A stretch of 64,000 bases of DNA from Iamia sp. SCSIO 61187 (lineage in GTDB: Bacteria > Actinomycetota > Acidimicrobiia > Acidimicrobiales > Iamiaceae), in contig NZ_CP050948.1 in assembly GCF_019443745.1 (NCBI RefSeq), forward strand, positions 806,001-870,000, in the 5' to 3' direction. This document shows positions 25,133-34,049 of this stretch, in pieces. The stretch's first letter is position 1. Every line of letters begins with the position of its first letter. The notes under the pieces were generated by a model. That model worked only from the letters and a program-made list of their open reading frames with translations, was not told the origin of the DNA and ran no database searches. The translations under genes and the position numbers were made by a program.

Positions 25133-27786
25133 GCACCATCGATCGTCAGATGGCCCCGCCCGCCCCGGCGCCGGGTGGCGAGGGGCTGAGCGACGAGGAG
25201 GCGCGCCGTCGCCTCGTCTCCTACGGGCCCAACCAGCTCTCCGAACCGCCTTCGCGCTCGGCCCTGGCCCTCCTGCTGGACCAGTTCCGCAACCTCCTGG
25301 TCGTCGTGCTGATCGGCGCCGCGCTCCTGGCCGGTGCGGTCGGCGACATCAAGGACGCCACCGTGATCACGGTCGTGCTGGTCCTCAACGCCGTCCTCGG
25401 CTTCGTCCAGGAGAACCGGGCCGAGAAGAGCCTGGCCGCCCTGCGGTCGATGCTGGTCGCCACCGCTCGCGTCCGGCGCGGCGGGCGCGAGGTCGAGGTG
25501 CCGGCCTCCGAGCTCGTGCCTGGCGACGTGGTCCTGCTCGACGCGGGGGACCGGGTGCCGGCTGACGCCCGGCTTGCCGTCGCCCGGTCCCTCGAGGTCG
25601 ACGAGTCGAGCCTCACCGGAGAGTCCGTCGCCGTCGAGAAGGACGCCAGCGGGCCCCACGAGGGCGGCGCCCTCGCCGAGCGCTCGGGTGCCGTGTTCAT
25701 GAACACGGTCATCACGCGCGGTCGCGGCGAGGCCGTGGTGACGGCGACGGGCATGGCCACCGAGATCGGGGCCGTCGCCGAGCTGCTCCAGGGTGGCGAC
25801 CGGGACGTGACGCCCCTCCAGCGTCAGCTGGACGGCCTCGGCAAGCGCCTTGCGCTCGTCGCCGGCGCCGCCGTCGCGCTCTACATCACCCTCGAGCTGA
25901 TGCGGGGGTCCTCCCTGGGCGACACGCTGCTCAGCGCGGTCGCCCTCGCCGTCGCCGCCATCCCCGAGGGCCTCCCGGCGGTCGTCACCGTCACCCTGGC
26001 GGTCGGCACCTACCAGATGGCCAAGCGGGGGGCGATCGTCAAGCGCCTCGCGTCGGTGGAGACCCTCGGCGCCACGTCGGTGATCTGCTCCGACAAGACC
26101 GGCACGCTGACGATGAACCAGATGACGGCCCGCGCCCTCGTCACCCCGTCCGGTCGCTGCGCGATCAGCGGCGAGGGGTACCGCGTCGAGGGCGCCATCA
26201 CGCCCACCCCCGGCGATGAGGCCCGGGCGGCCCTGCGGGCCGGGCTGCTGTGCAACGACAGCAAGGTCGACGACGATGGCACGTTGCTGGGCGACCCCAC
26301 CGAGGGGGCTCTGGTCACCGCCGCCCAGAAGGCCGGGCTCGACCCGGCCCGCGAGGGAGCGGCCCGACCCCGGGTCAACGAGCTCCCGTTCGAGTCGGCC
26401 CGCAAGCTGATGGCCACGTTCCACGACGACGGGACGGGGACGCTGGTGCTGGTCAAGGGGGCCGCCGACGTCGTCCTCGACCTCGTCGACCTCGAGCCGG
26501 GTGATCGGCAGCGGTGGGAGGCGACCATCGACGAGCTCGCCGGTGAGGGGCTGCGGGTGCTCGCCCTCGCCGACCGCCACCTCGCCGAGCGCATCGACCC
26601 CGAGGCCCCGCCGAGCACGTTGGAGGGCGCGCTCGGCTCCATGCGGCTCCTCGGTCTGGTGGGGTTGCTCGACCCGCCCCGGCCCGAGGCCCGCGAGGCC
26701 ATCGCCCTGTGCCGTCGGGCCGGCATCGCCGTCACCATGATCACCGGCGACCACGCGTCGACCGCCTCGAGCATCGCCCGCGACCTGGGGATCAGGGGCG
26801 AGGCCATCACCGGGGCAGAGCTCGACGCCCTCGACGACGAGGCGCTCGCGTCTCGCATCGACCGCATCGGCGTGGTCGCTCGGGTGTCTCCCGAGCACAA
26901 GGTCCGCATGGTGCGGGCCCTCAAGGAGCGGGGTCACGTCGTCGCCATGACCGGCGACGGGGTCAACGACGCCCCCGCCCTCCGAGCGGCCGACATCGGC
27001 GTCGCCATGGGCATCACCGGCACCGAGGTCAGCAAGGAGGCGGCGGCCATGGTGCTGACCGACGACGACTTCGCCACCATCGTCACCGCGGTGGAGCGAG
27101 GCCGGGCGATCTACGCCAACATCGTCACCTTCGTCCGGTTCCAGCTGGCGACCAACCTCGGCGCCATCGCCTCGCTGCTGGGAGCCCCGCTGCTGGGGCT
27201 GCCGGTGCCGTTCACCGCCATCCAGATCCTCTGGGTCAACATCATCATGGACGGGCCCCCGGCGATGGCCCTCGGCGTCGATCCGCCCTCACCGGCGGCG
27301 ATGGAGGCGCCGCCGCGCCGGCCGGGGGCGGCCATCCTCGACGGGCGCCGCCTCGGGGTGCTGGTGATGACCGGGCTCGTCATGGCGATCGGCACCCTCG
27401 GGGTGCTGGCGTGGGCCGACGGGCGGGGGAGCGAGGCCGAGGCCCTGACCCTCGCCTTCACGACCTTCGTCCTCTTCCAGGTGGGCAACGCCCTCAACGC
27501 CCGGGCGGAGGGGCGGTCGGTCTTCCACCGGGCGACGCTCACCAACGGCAAGCTCTGGGCGGCGCTGGCCGCCGTCGTCCTGCTCCAGGTGGCCGCGGTG
27601 CAGCTCGAGTCCCTCCACGGGCTGATGGGCACGACCCACCTCACCATCGGCCAGTGGGCCCTGGCCATCGCCATCGCCTCCACCGTGATCTGGGTGGAGG
27701 AGGCCCGCAAGGGTGCGCTGCGCATCGTGGGCGGGAGACGGTCGCAGCCCACCGCCGCGACCTCGGGCGAGCAGGTGGTGCGCTGA
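25129..27786 (+). CDS. P-type cation-transporting ATPase, Ca2+ (P2A-like) type
   Basis: 885 residues. An N-terminal cation-ATPase domain (GLSDEEARRRLVSYGPNQLS), actuator motif SLTGES (about 161), the M4 ion site AIPEGLPAVVTVTLA, phosphorylation motif CSDKTGTLTMNQ with Asp322, the hinge VAMTGDGVNDAPALRAADIG (about 608) and the M6 ion ligands WVNIIMDGPPAMALG are all present. PEGLP plus N-x-x-x-D fits the SERCA/PMR1-like P2 group, so Ca2+ or Mn2+ export is likelier than heavy-metal export (no CPC motif). The ATG at 25129 overlaps the zinc-finger gene's stop. A strong terminator follows. Confidence 0.92.
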   Translation: MSTIDRQMAPPAPAPGGEGLSDEEARRRLVSYGPNQLSEPPSRSALALLLDQFRNLLVVVLIGAALLAGAVGDIKDATVITVVLVLNAVLGFVQENRAEKSLAALRSMLVATARVRRGGREVEVPASELVPGDVVLLDAGDRVPADARLAVARSLEVDESSLTGESVAVEKDASGPHEGGALAERSGAVFMNTVITRGRGEAVVTATGMATEIGAVAELLQGGDRDVTPLQRQLDGLGKRLALVAGAAVALYITLELMRGSSLGDTLLSAVALAVAAIPEGLPAVVTVTLAVGTYQMAKRGAIVKRLASVETLGATSVICSDKTGTLTMNQMTARALVTPSGRCAISGEGYRVEGAITPTPGDEARAALRAGLLCNDSKVDDDGTLLGDPTEGALVTAAQKAGLDPAREGAARPRVNELPFESARKLMATFHDDGTGTLVLVKGAADVVLDLVDLEPGDRQRWEATIDELAGEGLRVLALADRHLAERIDPEAPPSTLEGALGSMRLLGLVGLLDPPRPEAREAIALCRRAGIAVTMITGDHASTASSIARDLGIRGEAITGAELDALDDEALASRIDRIGVVARVSPEHKVRMVRALKERGHVVAMTGDGVNDAPALRAADIGVAMGITGTEVSKEAAAMVLTDDDFATIVTAVERGRAIYANIVTFVRFQLATNLGAIASLLGAPLLGLPVPFTAIQILWVNIIMDGPPAMALGVDPPSPAAMEAPPRRPGAAILDGRRLGVLVMTGLVMAIGTLGVLAWADGRGSEAEALTLAFTTFVLFQVGNALNARAEGRSVFHRATLTNGKLWAALAAVVLLQVAAVQLESLHGLMGTTHLTIGQWALAIAIASTVIWVEEARKGALRIVGGRRSQPTAATSGEQVVR

Positions 27787-27860
27787 GCCCGGCGGTGCTG
27801 TCCGCGAGCCGACCGCCCGCTCCCATCGGCCGGACCCGGTCCGCGGCGACGTGAGGGACG

Positions 27861-27893
27861 CCGGCGTCCCCGGGCCGGGGCCGGGGACGCCGG
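27861..27893 (+). terminator. Strong hairpin after the P-type ATPase gene
   Basis: A 13-bp perfect stem (27861-27873 with 27881-27893) and a 7-nt loop, 75 bp after the ATPase stop and 32 bp before the next start. No T tract. Confidence 0.65.
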
Positions 27894-27925
27894 GTCGGAG
27901 CCGGCGGGCGGGTACGGTCCGCGCC

Positions 27926-28375
27926 ATGGCTGACGAGGTGCGGGTGCGCGAGGTGACCGACGAGGGCGAGGCGGGGGCGCTGGCGCCCGCCTTCGCCCGG
28001 CTGATCCCGCAGCTGTCGCGGTCTGCGCCGCCGCCCGACGCTGCCGTCCTGGCCGAGATCATCACAGCCCCGGCGACGCACCTGCTCCTCGCCGAGGAGG
28101 GCGACGCCGTCCTCGGCTCGCTGACCCTGGTCGTCTTCCGGATCCCGACCGGCCTGCGGGCCTGGATCGAGGACGTCGTGGTCGACGGCGACGCCCGGGG
28201 CAAGGGGGTGGGCGACGCCCTCAACCGCTTCGCCATCGACCTGGCGGCCGAGCTCGGCTGCCGCACCGTCGACCTCACCAGCCGGCCCACCCGCGAGGCC
28301 GCCAACCGCCTCTACCAGCGTCTCGGCTTCCAGCCCCGCGAGACCAACGTCTACCGCCACGACCTCGACGGGTAG
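27926..28375 (+). CDS. GNAT family N-acetyltransferase
   Basis: 149 residues from ATG 27926; upstream residues in the frame overlap the ATPase and the terminator. The acetyl-CoA loop is VVVDGDARGKGVGDALNRFA, followed by the beta-6/alpha-4 block LTSRPTREAANRLYQRLGFQ. Cytosolic; substrate unknown. It is convergent with the HxlR gene 41 bp away. Confidence 0.88.
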   Translation: MADEVRVREVTDEGEAGALAPAFARLIPQLSRSAPPPDAAVLAEIITAPATHLLLAEEGDAVLGSLTLVVFRIPTGLRAWIEDVVVDGDARGKGVGDALNRFAIDLAAELGCRTVDLTSRPTREAANRLYQRLGFQPRETNVYRHDLDG

Positions 28376-28416
28376 GGCGCCGGCCCGACCGGGCCGGACG
28401 CACGACGGGCGGTCCG

Positions 28417-28854
28417 TCAGACCGAGGTGAGCGCCGCCTCCCCTCGGCGGCGGTCGTCGTAGGCTGCCCGGGCCGAGGCGATGTCGTTCTGGTGGGTCTC
28501 GGTCCACACCACGAGCGCCTGGATCGTCTCGCGCAGCGAGGCCCCCAGCGGCGTCAGGGTGTACTCGACCCGGGGCGGGACCACCGGGTGCACGGTCCGG
28601 TGGACGAGGCCGTCGCGCTCGAGGTGGCGCAGCGTCACCGTCAGCATCCGCTGGCTCACCCCGTCGATCCGGCGCTGGAGCTCGGTGAACCGCATCGTCT
28701 CCTGGGCGAGCAGGGCGATCACGAGCAGCGACCACTTGTCGGCGATGCGATCGAGGATCTGCCGGACCTCGCAGTCCTCGCGGGTGTCCCACTGGACCAC
28801 GTCGTCATCGGTGACCCCGCAGTGCGTCGGTGACTTCGAAGTGCCGTCTTCCAT
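28417..28854 (-). CDS. HxlR family transcriptional regulator
   Basis: 145 residues. The HxlR signature is clear: CEVRQILDRIADKWSLLVIA near residue 28, then RFTELQRRIDGVSQRMLTVT (recognition helix) and LVHRTVHPVVPPRVEYTLTP (wing). The Cys28-type residue before the helix is where many HxlR/DUF24 proteins sense redox or aldehydes. It is divergent from the MFS gene across 62 bp, so that pump is the likely target. Confidence 0.92.
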   Translation of the reverse strand: MEDGTSKSPTHCGVTDDDVVQWDTREDCEVRQILDRIADKWSLLVIALLAQETMRFTELQRRIDGVSQRMLTVTLRHLERDGLVHRTVHPVVPPRVEYTLTPLGASLRETIQALVVWTETHQNDIASARAAYDDRRRGEAALTSV

Positions 28855-28916
28855 GGTCCCCGATCGTTACTCATCATGGGCTCACTTACAAGAAGGAACC
28901 GAGAACGGAGCCCCCC

Positions 28917-30392
28917 GTGTCCGCCGCCCCCACCCGCACCGTCGCCGCCCCACCCGTCCCCCCGGCTGCGCCCGTCCCGTCCCCGGCCCTGGGCCGGCGG
29001 GGGTGGGCCGTCCTCGCCGTCCTCTGCGGCGCCATCTTCCTGGAGGGCGTCGACGTCGCCATGCTGAACGTGGCCCTGCCCTCGATCCGCACCGACCTCG
29101 ACCTGTCGAGCGGATCGCTCCACTGGGTGGTCAGCGCCTACGTCCTCGGCTACGGCGGGTTCATGCTGCTCGGCGGCCGGGCCGCCGACCTGCTCGGGCG
29201 CCGCCGCATGTTCGTGGTGCCCCTCGCCGTGTTCGTCGCCTTCTCCGGGCTCGGCGGCATCGCCACCGAGGGGTGGACCCTGATCCTGGCCCGGCTGGTG
29301 ACAGGGGTGGCCGCCGCCTTCATGACCCCGGCCGGGCTCTCGATCATCACCACCAGCTTCGCCGAGGGTCCGGCCCGCAACCGTGCGCTGCTGGTCTACG
29401 CCGGCACTGCGTCGGGTGGGTTCTCGCTCGGGCTGGTGGTCGGCGGGTTGCTGACCACCGTCAGCTGGCGGTGGGTGTTCTTCGCCCCCGTCCTCCTCGC
29501 CCTCGTCATCCTGGTCGCCGCCCTCGCCCTCCTCGAGCGGGACGAGGCCGAGCCCAAGGACGCCAGGGGCCGCATCGACGTCGCCGGGGCAGTGACGATC
29601 ACCGGCGCCATGGTGCTCGCCATCTTCACCCTGACCGAGCTCGAGCGGCGCGACGGCCGGTGGGGCCTGATCGTCGCCTCCGGGGTGACCAGCGTCGTCC
29701 TGGCCGGGGTCTTCTTCGTCGCCGAGCGCCGATCGTCCGCCCCGCTGGTCCGGTTGGAGCTCCTCGCCCGAGGGTCGCTCGTGCGGACCAACGTCAGCGC
29801 CCTGCTGTTCATGGCCGGCTTCTTCGCCTTCCAGTTCGTCGTGACCCTGTACCTCCAGGACCTGCGGGGGTGGTCGTCGATCGCCACCAGCCTGGCGCTG
29901 CTCGTCGTCGGCATCGATGCCGTCCTGGCTCCGACGCTGACCCCCCGACTGGTCGCCCGTTTCGGGACCGGACGGGTGATCCTCGGCGGCTTGGGGCTGG
30001 CGGCGGTGGCCTACGGCCAGTTCCTCCGCGTGGAGGACGACTGGGCCTACGCCTCGATGTTCCCGTCCATCGCCGTGCTGGGGCTGGCCTTCGCCCTCGT
30101 CTACGGCCCGCTGACCATCGCCGCCACCGACGGTGTCGACGAGGACGAGCAGGGGGTGGCCAGTGGCGTCCTCTACACGGCCATGCAGTTCGGCGCCGCC
30201 CTCGGGCTGGCTGCGGTCACGGTCGCCCGGGGAGAGGTCGGCCCCGACACCGGGGCCCCCGAGCTCCTCGACGGGTTCCGCACCGCCCTCCTGGTCCCGC
30301 TCGTCGCCGTGGTCCTCGCCAGCGCGGTGATCGCGAGCGGCCTGGTCGGTCGCCGCCGCACCGACGGCAGCCGCGAGCCGGCGACCCGGTAG
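28917..30392 (+). CDS. MFS drug/H+ antiporter (DHA2-like)
   Basis: 491 residues from GTG 28917. An N-terminal Ala/Pro-rich tail leads to LAVLCGAIFLEGVDVAMLNV, DLDLSSGSLHWVVSAYVLGY and GGRAADLLGRRRMF (motif A), with about 12-14 membrane helices. The length and the L-D-x-x-V-x-x-x-x-L-P pattern fit 14-TMS multidrug exporters. The 62-bp gap to the HxlR gene carries GTTACT and TCACTTAC words that may belong to the operator. Substrate unknown. Confidence 0.9.
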   Translation: MSAAPTRTVAAPPVPPAAPVPSPALGRRGWAVLAVLCGAIFLEGVDVAMLNVALPSIRTDLDLSSGSLHWVVSAYVLGYGGFMLLGGRAADLLGRRRMFVVPLAVFVAFSGLGGIATEGWTLILARLVTGVAAAFMTPAGLSIITTSFAEGPARNRALLVYAGTASGGFSLGLVVGGLLTTVSWRWVFFAPVLLALVILVAALALLERDEAEPKDARGRIDVAGAVTITGAMVLAIFTLTELERRDGRWGLIVASGVTSVVLAGVFFVAERRSSAPLVRLELLARGSLVRTNVSALLFMAGFFAFQFVVTLYLQDLRGWSSIATSLALLVVGIDAVLAPTLTPRLVARFGTGRVILGGLGLAAVAYGQFLRVEDDWAYASMFPSIAVLGLAFALVYGPLTIAATDGVDEDEQGVASGVLYTAMQFGAALGLAAVTVARGEVGPDTGAPELLDGFRTALLVPLVAVVLASAVIASGLVGRRRTDGSREPATR

Positions 30393-30403
30393 GTTCCGGC
30401 GCC

Positions 30404-31954
30404 GTGGCGTACGAGACGGTGACGGGCTACTGCTGGCCGCAGTCGGTGGTGGGCGGGGGGACGGTCGGCTTGCACCTGTCGTCGGCCGGGGCCCGGCCGG
30501 TGGCCGTCGAGGTGGCGCGGGTCGGGTGGCGGCGCGACGTCGTCTTCCACGACGAGGCCGTGCCGGTGGATCACCACCCCACGCCCCGCGGTGCGGCGCG
30601 GGACGGCTGCGGCTGGCCCGCCGCCCTGGTGCTGGACGTGGACCCGGCCTGGCGCAGCGGGTACTACGAGGTGGTCCTGGACATCGACGTGGAGGGCAAG
30701 CGGCGACGCAGCCACGCCTTCTTCGTGGTCCGGCCCCCGACGGGTGCGCCGACGGCGCCGATCCTGCTCGCCCTGTCGACCAACACCTGGCACGCCTACA
30801 ACGACTTCGGCGGGCCGAACCTCTACACCGGCGGCACCCACGTCTCGCTCCACCGGCCCATGGCGCCGGGCTACCTCCACAAGCCGCCCGGGGTCGGGCG
30901 CCGGGTCACGATCATCGGGCCGCCCGACCCGGAGATGAACGCCCACCGCGGCTACCTGGCGACCCACCACCTCTCGCCCTACGCCGGGTCCGCCGGCTGG
31001 CCGGACTGGGAGCTGCCCTTCCTGCAGTGGGCCGAGCGCGAGGGCTACGCGGTCGACGTCGTCACCAACGCCGACCTCGAGGACCACCCCGGCCTCCTCG
31101 CGGCGACGGCCGCCGACGGTGGCTACGGGCTGTACCTCTCGGTGGGCCACGACGAGTACTGGTCCCAGGGGATGCGCGACACCGTCGAGGGCTTCATCGC
31201 CGCCGGCGGGAACGCCGCCTTCCTCTCCGGCAACACCTCCTTCTGGCAGGTCCGCCTCGAGGAGCCCAGCCCCGAGGGGCCGGCGGCGACCATGGTCGGG
31301 TACAAGGGCCAGCTCAAGTCCGACCCGGTGCACGGGACCGACCGGGTCGGCGAGCTCACCAGCATGTGGTCGGACCGGGAGGTCGGCCGACCCGAGAACC
31401 ACATGACCGGGGTGAGCTTCGCCCGGGGCGGCTACCACCGCATCGGCAAGCGGGCGACCCGGGGGGCCGGCGCCTACACCGTCCACCGGGCGGACCACTG
31501 GCTCTTCGAGGGCACCGGGCTCGGCTACGGCGACCTCCTCGGCGCCGCCGGGACCGTCGTCGGCTACGAGTGCGACGGGTGCGACCTCACCTACCGCGAC
31601 GGCCTGCCCCACCCGACCGGGGTCGACGGCACGCCGGAGGGCTTCACGATCCTGGGCACGGCCCCGGCGGCCCACTTCACCCGGACGACGGCCACCCGCC
31701 CGCCCCCGCCGGACCAGCCGTCGGAGGTGGAGTTCATCGCCAGCCGCATCGCCGGCGGGGGTCGCACACCCGAGGACGTGCAGCGCGTCTCGCACGGCCA
31801 CGCCGTGCTCGGCACCTACACCTCGCCCGGCGGGGGCGTCGTGGTCACCTCCGGCAGCACGGAGTGGGCCCACGGCCTGGCCGGCACCGACCCCACCGTG
31901 GAGCAGGTGACCCGCAACCTCCTCACCCGGCTGGCGGGCCCGCCCTCGCCCTGA
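30404..31954 (+). CDS. N,N-dimethylformamidase large-subunit-like protein
   Basis: 516 residues starting at GTG 30404, 11 bp after the MFS stop. It matches the C-terminal (large/beta subunit) domain family of N,N-dimethylformamidase: LLALSTNTWHAYNDFGGPNL, MNAHRGYLATHHLSPYAG, a DVVTNADLEDHP and SVGHDEYWSQGMRDTVEGFI run, then FLSGNTSFWQVRLE. Characterised large subunits are about 760 residues and work with a small subunit; no small-subunit gene is here, so dimethylformamide hydrolysis is not shown. An uncharacterised amidase or carbohydrate-related role is equally possible. Confidence 0.8.
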   Translation: MAYETVTGYCWPQSVVGGGTVGLHLSSAGARPVAVEVARVGWRRDVVFHDEAVPVDHHPTPRGAARDGCGWPAALVLDVDPAWRSGYYEVVLDIDVEGKRRRSHAFFVVRPPTGAPTAPILLALSTNTWHAYNDFGGPNLYTGGTHVSLHRPMAPGYLHKPPGVGRRVTIIGPPDPEMNAHRGYLATHHLSPYAGSAGWPDWELPFLQWAEREGYAVDVVTNADLEDHPGLLAATAADGGYGLYLSVGHDEYWSQGMRDTVEGFIAAGGNAAFLSGNTSFWQVRLEEPSPEGPAATMVGYKGQLKSDPVHGTDRVGELTSMWSDREVGRPENHMTGVSFARGGYHRIGKRATRGAGAYTVHRADHWLFEGTGLGYGDLLGAAGTVVGYECDGCDLTYRDGLPHPTGVDGTPEGFTILGTAPAAHFTRTTATRPPPPDQPSEVEFIASRIAGGGRTPEDVQRVSHGHAVLGTYTSPGGGVVVTSGSTEWAHGLAGTDPTVEQVTRNLLTRLAGPPSP

Positions 31955-31991
31955 CGGCGGAGGACGCGCCACTGGCGCGCCGGGACCTGCG

Positions 31992-32945
31992 ATGCTCATC
32001 CCCGTGGGCACGCCTGAGCGCGTCGAGGTGGCCGGCGAGGCCGATGTCGCCCGGGTCCGCGCCGCGGCGCGCGACGTGCTGTCCTCCGGCGCCCCGGAGC
32101 TCGTGCACGCCGCCGAGCTGGTCGCCACCGAGCTGGCCACCAACGGCCTGCTGCACGGCACCGGTCGTGTGGTGGCCACCGTCAGGCCCGTGGACGGAGG
32201 CGTGCGGATCGAGGTCGGCGACGCCAGCCGCCGAGCCCCGCTGGTCGCCCCTCCCTCGTCCGAGGGCCTGACCGGGCGGGGCCTGGCCGTCGTCGCCCAG
32301 CTCGCCAGCCGGTGGGGGTACGAGGTCACCGGCGACGGCAAGGTCGTGTGGGCCGAGGTCACGGCCGCGGATCCGGTGGGCGCCGCGGACGCGGAGTGGT
32401 CCGACGCGGCCGACGACCACCCGCCGCCCGCCCACCACCACGTCACCCTGGGCGAGGTCCCCACCGACCTCCTGGTGGCGGCCAAGCGCCACGTCGACAA
32501 CCTCCTGCGGGAGTTCGCCCTGGCCTCGATGGGCGAGCGCCGGGGGGCGACCGCCCCGGTGCCGCCAGCGCTGGCCGAGCTGATCGAGCGCGTCGTGCAC
32601 CGCTTCGCCGAGGCGCGCGTGGAGATCAAGCGCCAGGCGACCGCGGCGGCGCGAGCGGGAGCGACCCACACCGCGCTCGAGCTCGACCTCCTGCCCGAGG
32701 TGGCCGACGCCGCCCAGGAGTACGCCGACGCCCTCGACGCGCTCGACGCGCACCTGCGGGCCAACCGGCTGCTGACGCTGGAGACGCCCCACCAGCACAA
32801 GGTGTTCCGCCGCTGGTACATCGATGAGATCGTCGCCCAGCTGCGCGCCGCCGAGCAGGGCCTCCCCCCGCCCCGGCGCGTGCGGTTCGAGGAGCGGTGG
32901 CGTCAGGAGGCGGAGGCGGCCGAGGCCGGTCGGGTCAGCGGCTGA
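31992..32945 (+). CDS. RsbW-like anti-sigma ATP-binding protein with a helical C-terminal extension
   Basis: 317 residues. Residues 1-125 are a GHKL ATPase of the SpoIIAB/RsbW kind: the N box is AELVATELATNGLLHG and the G box is LTGRGLAVVAQLASRWGYEV. From about 150 on is a helical region (TDLLVAAKRHVDNLLREFAL, VPPALAELIERVVHRFAEAR, RANRLLTLETPHQHKVFRRW) not found in plain anti-sigma factors. It may be a stand-alone regulator of the PAS-PP2C/RsbW type. Its end overlaps the convergent TetR gene by 11 bp. Confidence 0.8.
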   Translation: MLIPVGTPERVEVAGEADVARVRAAARDVLSSGAPELVHAAELVATELATNGLLHGTGRVVATVRPVDGGVRIEVGDASRRAPLVAPPSSEGLTGRGLAVVAQLASRWGYEVTGDGKVVWAEVTAADPVGAADAEWSDAADDHPPPAHHHVTLGEVPTDLLVAAKRHVDNLLREFALASMGERRGATAPVPPALAELIERVVHRFAEARVEIKRQATAAARAGATHTALELDLLPEVADAAQEYADALDALDAHLRANRLLTLETPHQHKVFRRWYIDEIVAQLRAAEQGLPPPRRVRFEERWRQEAEAAEAGRVSG

Positions 32946-33513
32946 GGGCGGCCCGGACGGCGGCGACGGCGGCCGGGCCGGCGGCGTCGAGCGCCTCGGT
33001 CGTGCGGGCGGTCCGACCGAAGAGGAAGCCGCCCTCGAGGAGCATGAGGAAGGTGAGGGCCAGCGGACGGGCGCGGTCGGCGGGGACGCCTGCGGCGGCG
33101 AACCGGTCGGTGAGGGCCGCGGTCCACCCCTCGAAGACCTCGGCGCACGCCTGCCGGAGGGGCTCGCTCGTCCCCGCCACCTCGAGGGCGACGGTGGCGA
33201 TGGGGCAGGCGTCGGCCCACCCGCTGGCCCGGAGGTGGTCGCCGGCGGCGGCGAAGGAGGCGGCGGTGGCCTCGACGATGTCGTCGTGCTCGTCGAGCGT
33301 GGCCCCCACGAGCTCGGCGTAGGCGGCCCCGGCCCGGTGGACGGCGGCCACGCCGAGCTCCTCCTTGCCCCCGGGGAAGTGGTGGTACACCGACCCGAAG
33401 GGGGCACCGGAGGCGGCGACGATCTGCTTCATCCCCGTCCCGACGTAGCCCTGGTGGAGGAACAGGGCGGCGCCGGCGTCGACGATGCGGTCGCGGGTGC
33501 TGGTCGGGGCCAC
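32935..33513 (-). CDS. TetR family transcriptional regulator (LmrA/YxaF-like)
   Basis: 192 residues from GTG 33513. The N-terminal HTH is TRDRIVDAGAALFLHQGYVG through GMKQIVAASGAPFGSVYHHF, with the PxGxxxY/HHFPGGKEEL pattern of the LmrA/YxaF/QacR-like group. The C-terminal part (ACPIATVALEVAGTSEPLRQ) resembles the TetR_C YxaF domain. Divergent from a membrane protein across a palindromic operator (33567-33584). Confidence 0.9.
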   Translation of the reverse strand: MAPTSTRDRIVDAGAALFLHQGYVGTGMKQIVAASGAPFGSVYHHFPGGKEELGVAAVHRAGAAYAELVGATLDEHDDIVEATAASFAAAGDHLRASGWADACPIATVALEVAGTSEPLRQACAEVFEGWTAALTDRFAAAGVPADRARPLALTFLMLLEGGFLFGRTARTTEALDAAGPAAVAAVRAALSR

Positions 33514-33566
33514 GGGGTCCTCCCGATTCGAGTGGCGGGCGGTGGCCAGCCTACCTACCCTGGTCG

Positions 33567-33584
33567 CTAGAGCGATCTATCTAG
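33567..33584. promoter_or_regulatory. TetR-type palindromic operator
   Basis: TAGAGCGATCTA (33568-33579) is a TAGA/TCTA palindrome resembling LmrA/YxaF operators (TAGACCGGTCTA type). A second, overlapping CTAGA/TCTAG pair uses 33567-33571 and 33580-33584. It sits between the TetR gene and the divergent membrane-protein gene. Confidence 0.55.
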
Positions 33585-33611
33585 TCGCTCCGAGCCCCAG
33601 GGAGGCACCGC

Positions 33612-34043
33612 ATGGAGACCGTCGACCACCGCCCGCTCCGGACCGCAGGCCTGCTGTTCGCCGCCGGCTTCACCGTCCACAACGCCGACCACGTGCGTCG
33701 GGGCATCGACGCCATCACCAACGAGGTGAACTCGGGTGGCCTCGTCGTGGCCATGGCCTCGGCGGTCCTCCTGACCCTCGTCGCCACCCGCCACGCCCTC
33801 GCCCCCTTCGCCGCCGCCGCCGGGGGGTTGGCGATCGCCGTCGGCGTGTCGCTGACCCACCTCCTGCCCGACTGGGGCGTGCTCAGCGACCCCCTCCCCG
33901 GTGGCGACGTCGACGCCTTCACCTGGGCTGCGGTGCTGGCCGAGATCGCCGGGGCGGTGGGCCTCGGCGTGGTCGGGCTGCGGATCGTGCGGCGCCAGGG
34001 GTACCTGGTGCAGCCCGAGCCCGCGACTGCATCGGGCGCCTGA
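33612..34043 (+). CDS. Small membrane protein, 143 aa
   Basis: 143 residues from ATG 33612 with an AGGGAGG ribosome site. About four hydrophobic segments (LLFAAGFTVHNADHV, LVVAMASAVLLTLVATRHAL, FAAAAGGLAIAVGVSLTHLL, WAAVLAEIAGAVGLGVVGLR) indicate a polytopic protein. I do not recognise the family. The adjoining TetR gene and operator suggest it is the regulated target. Confidence 0.75.
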   Translation: METVDHRPLRTAGLLFAAGFTVHNADHVRRGIDAITNEVNSGGLVVAMASAVLLTLVATRHALAPFAAAAGGLAIAVGVSLTHLLPDWGVLSDPLPGGDVDAFTWAAVLAEIAGAVGLGVVGLRIVRRQGYLVQPEPATASGA

Positions 34044-34049
34044 GCCGGG

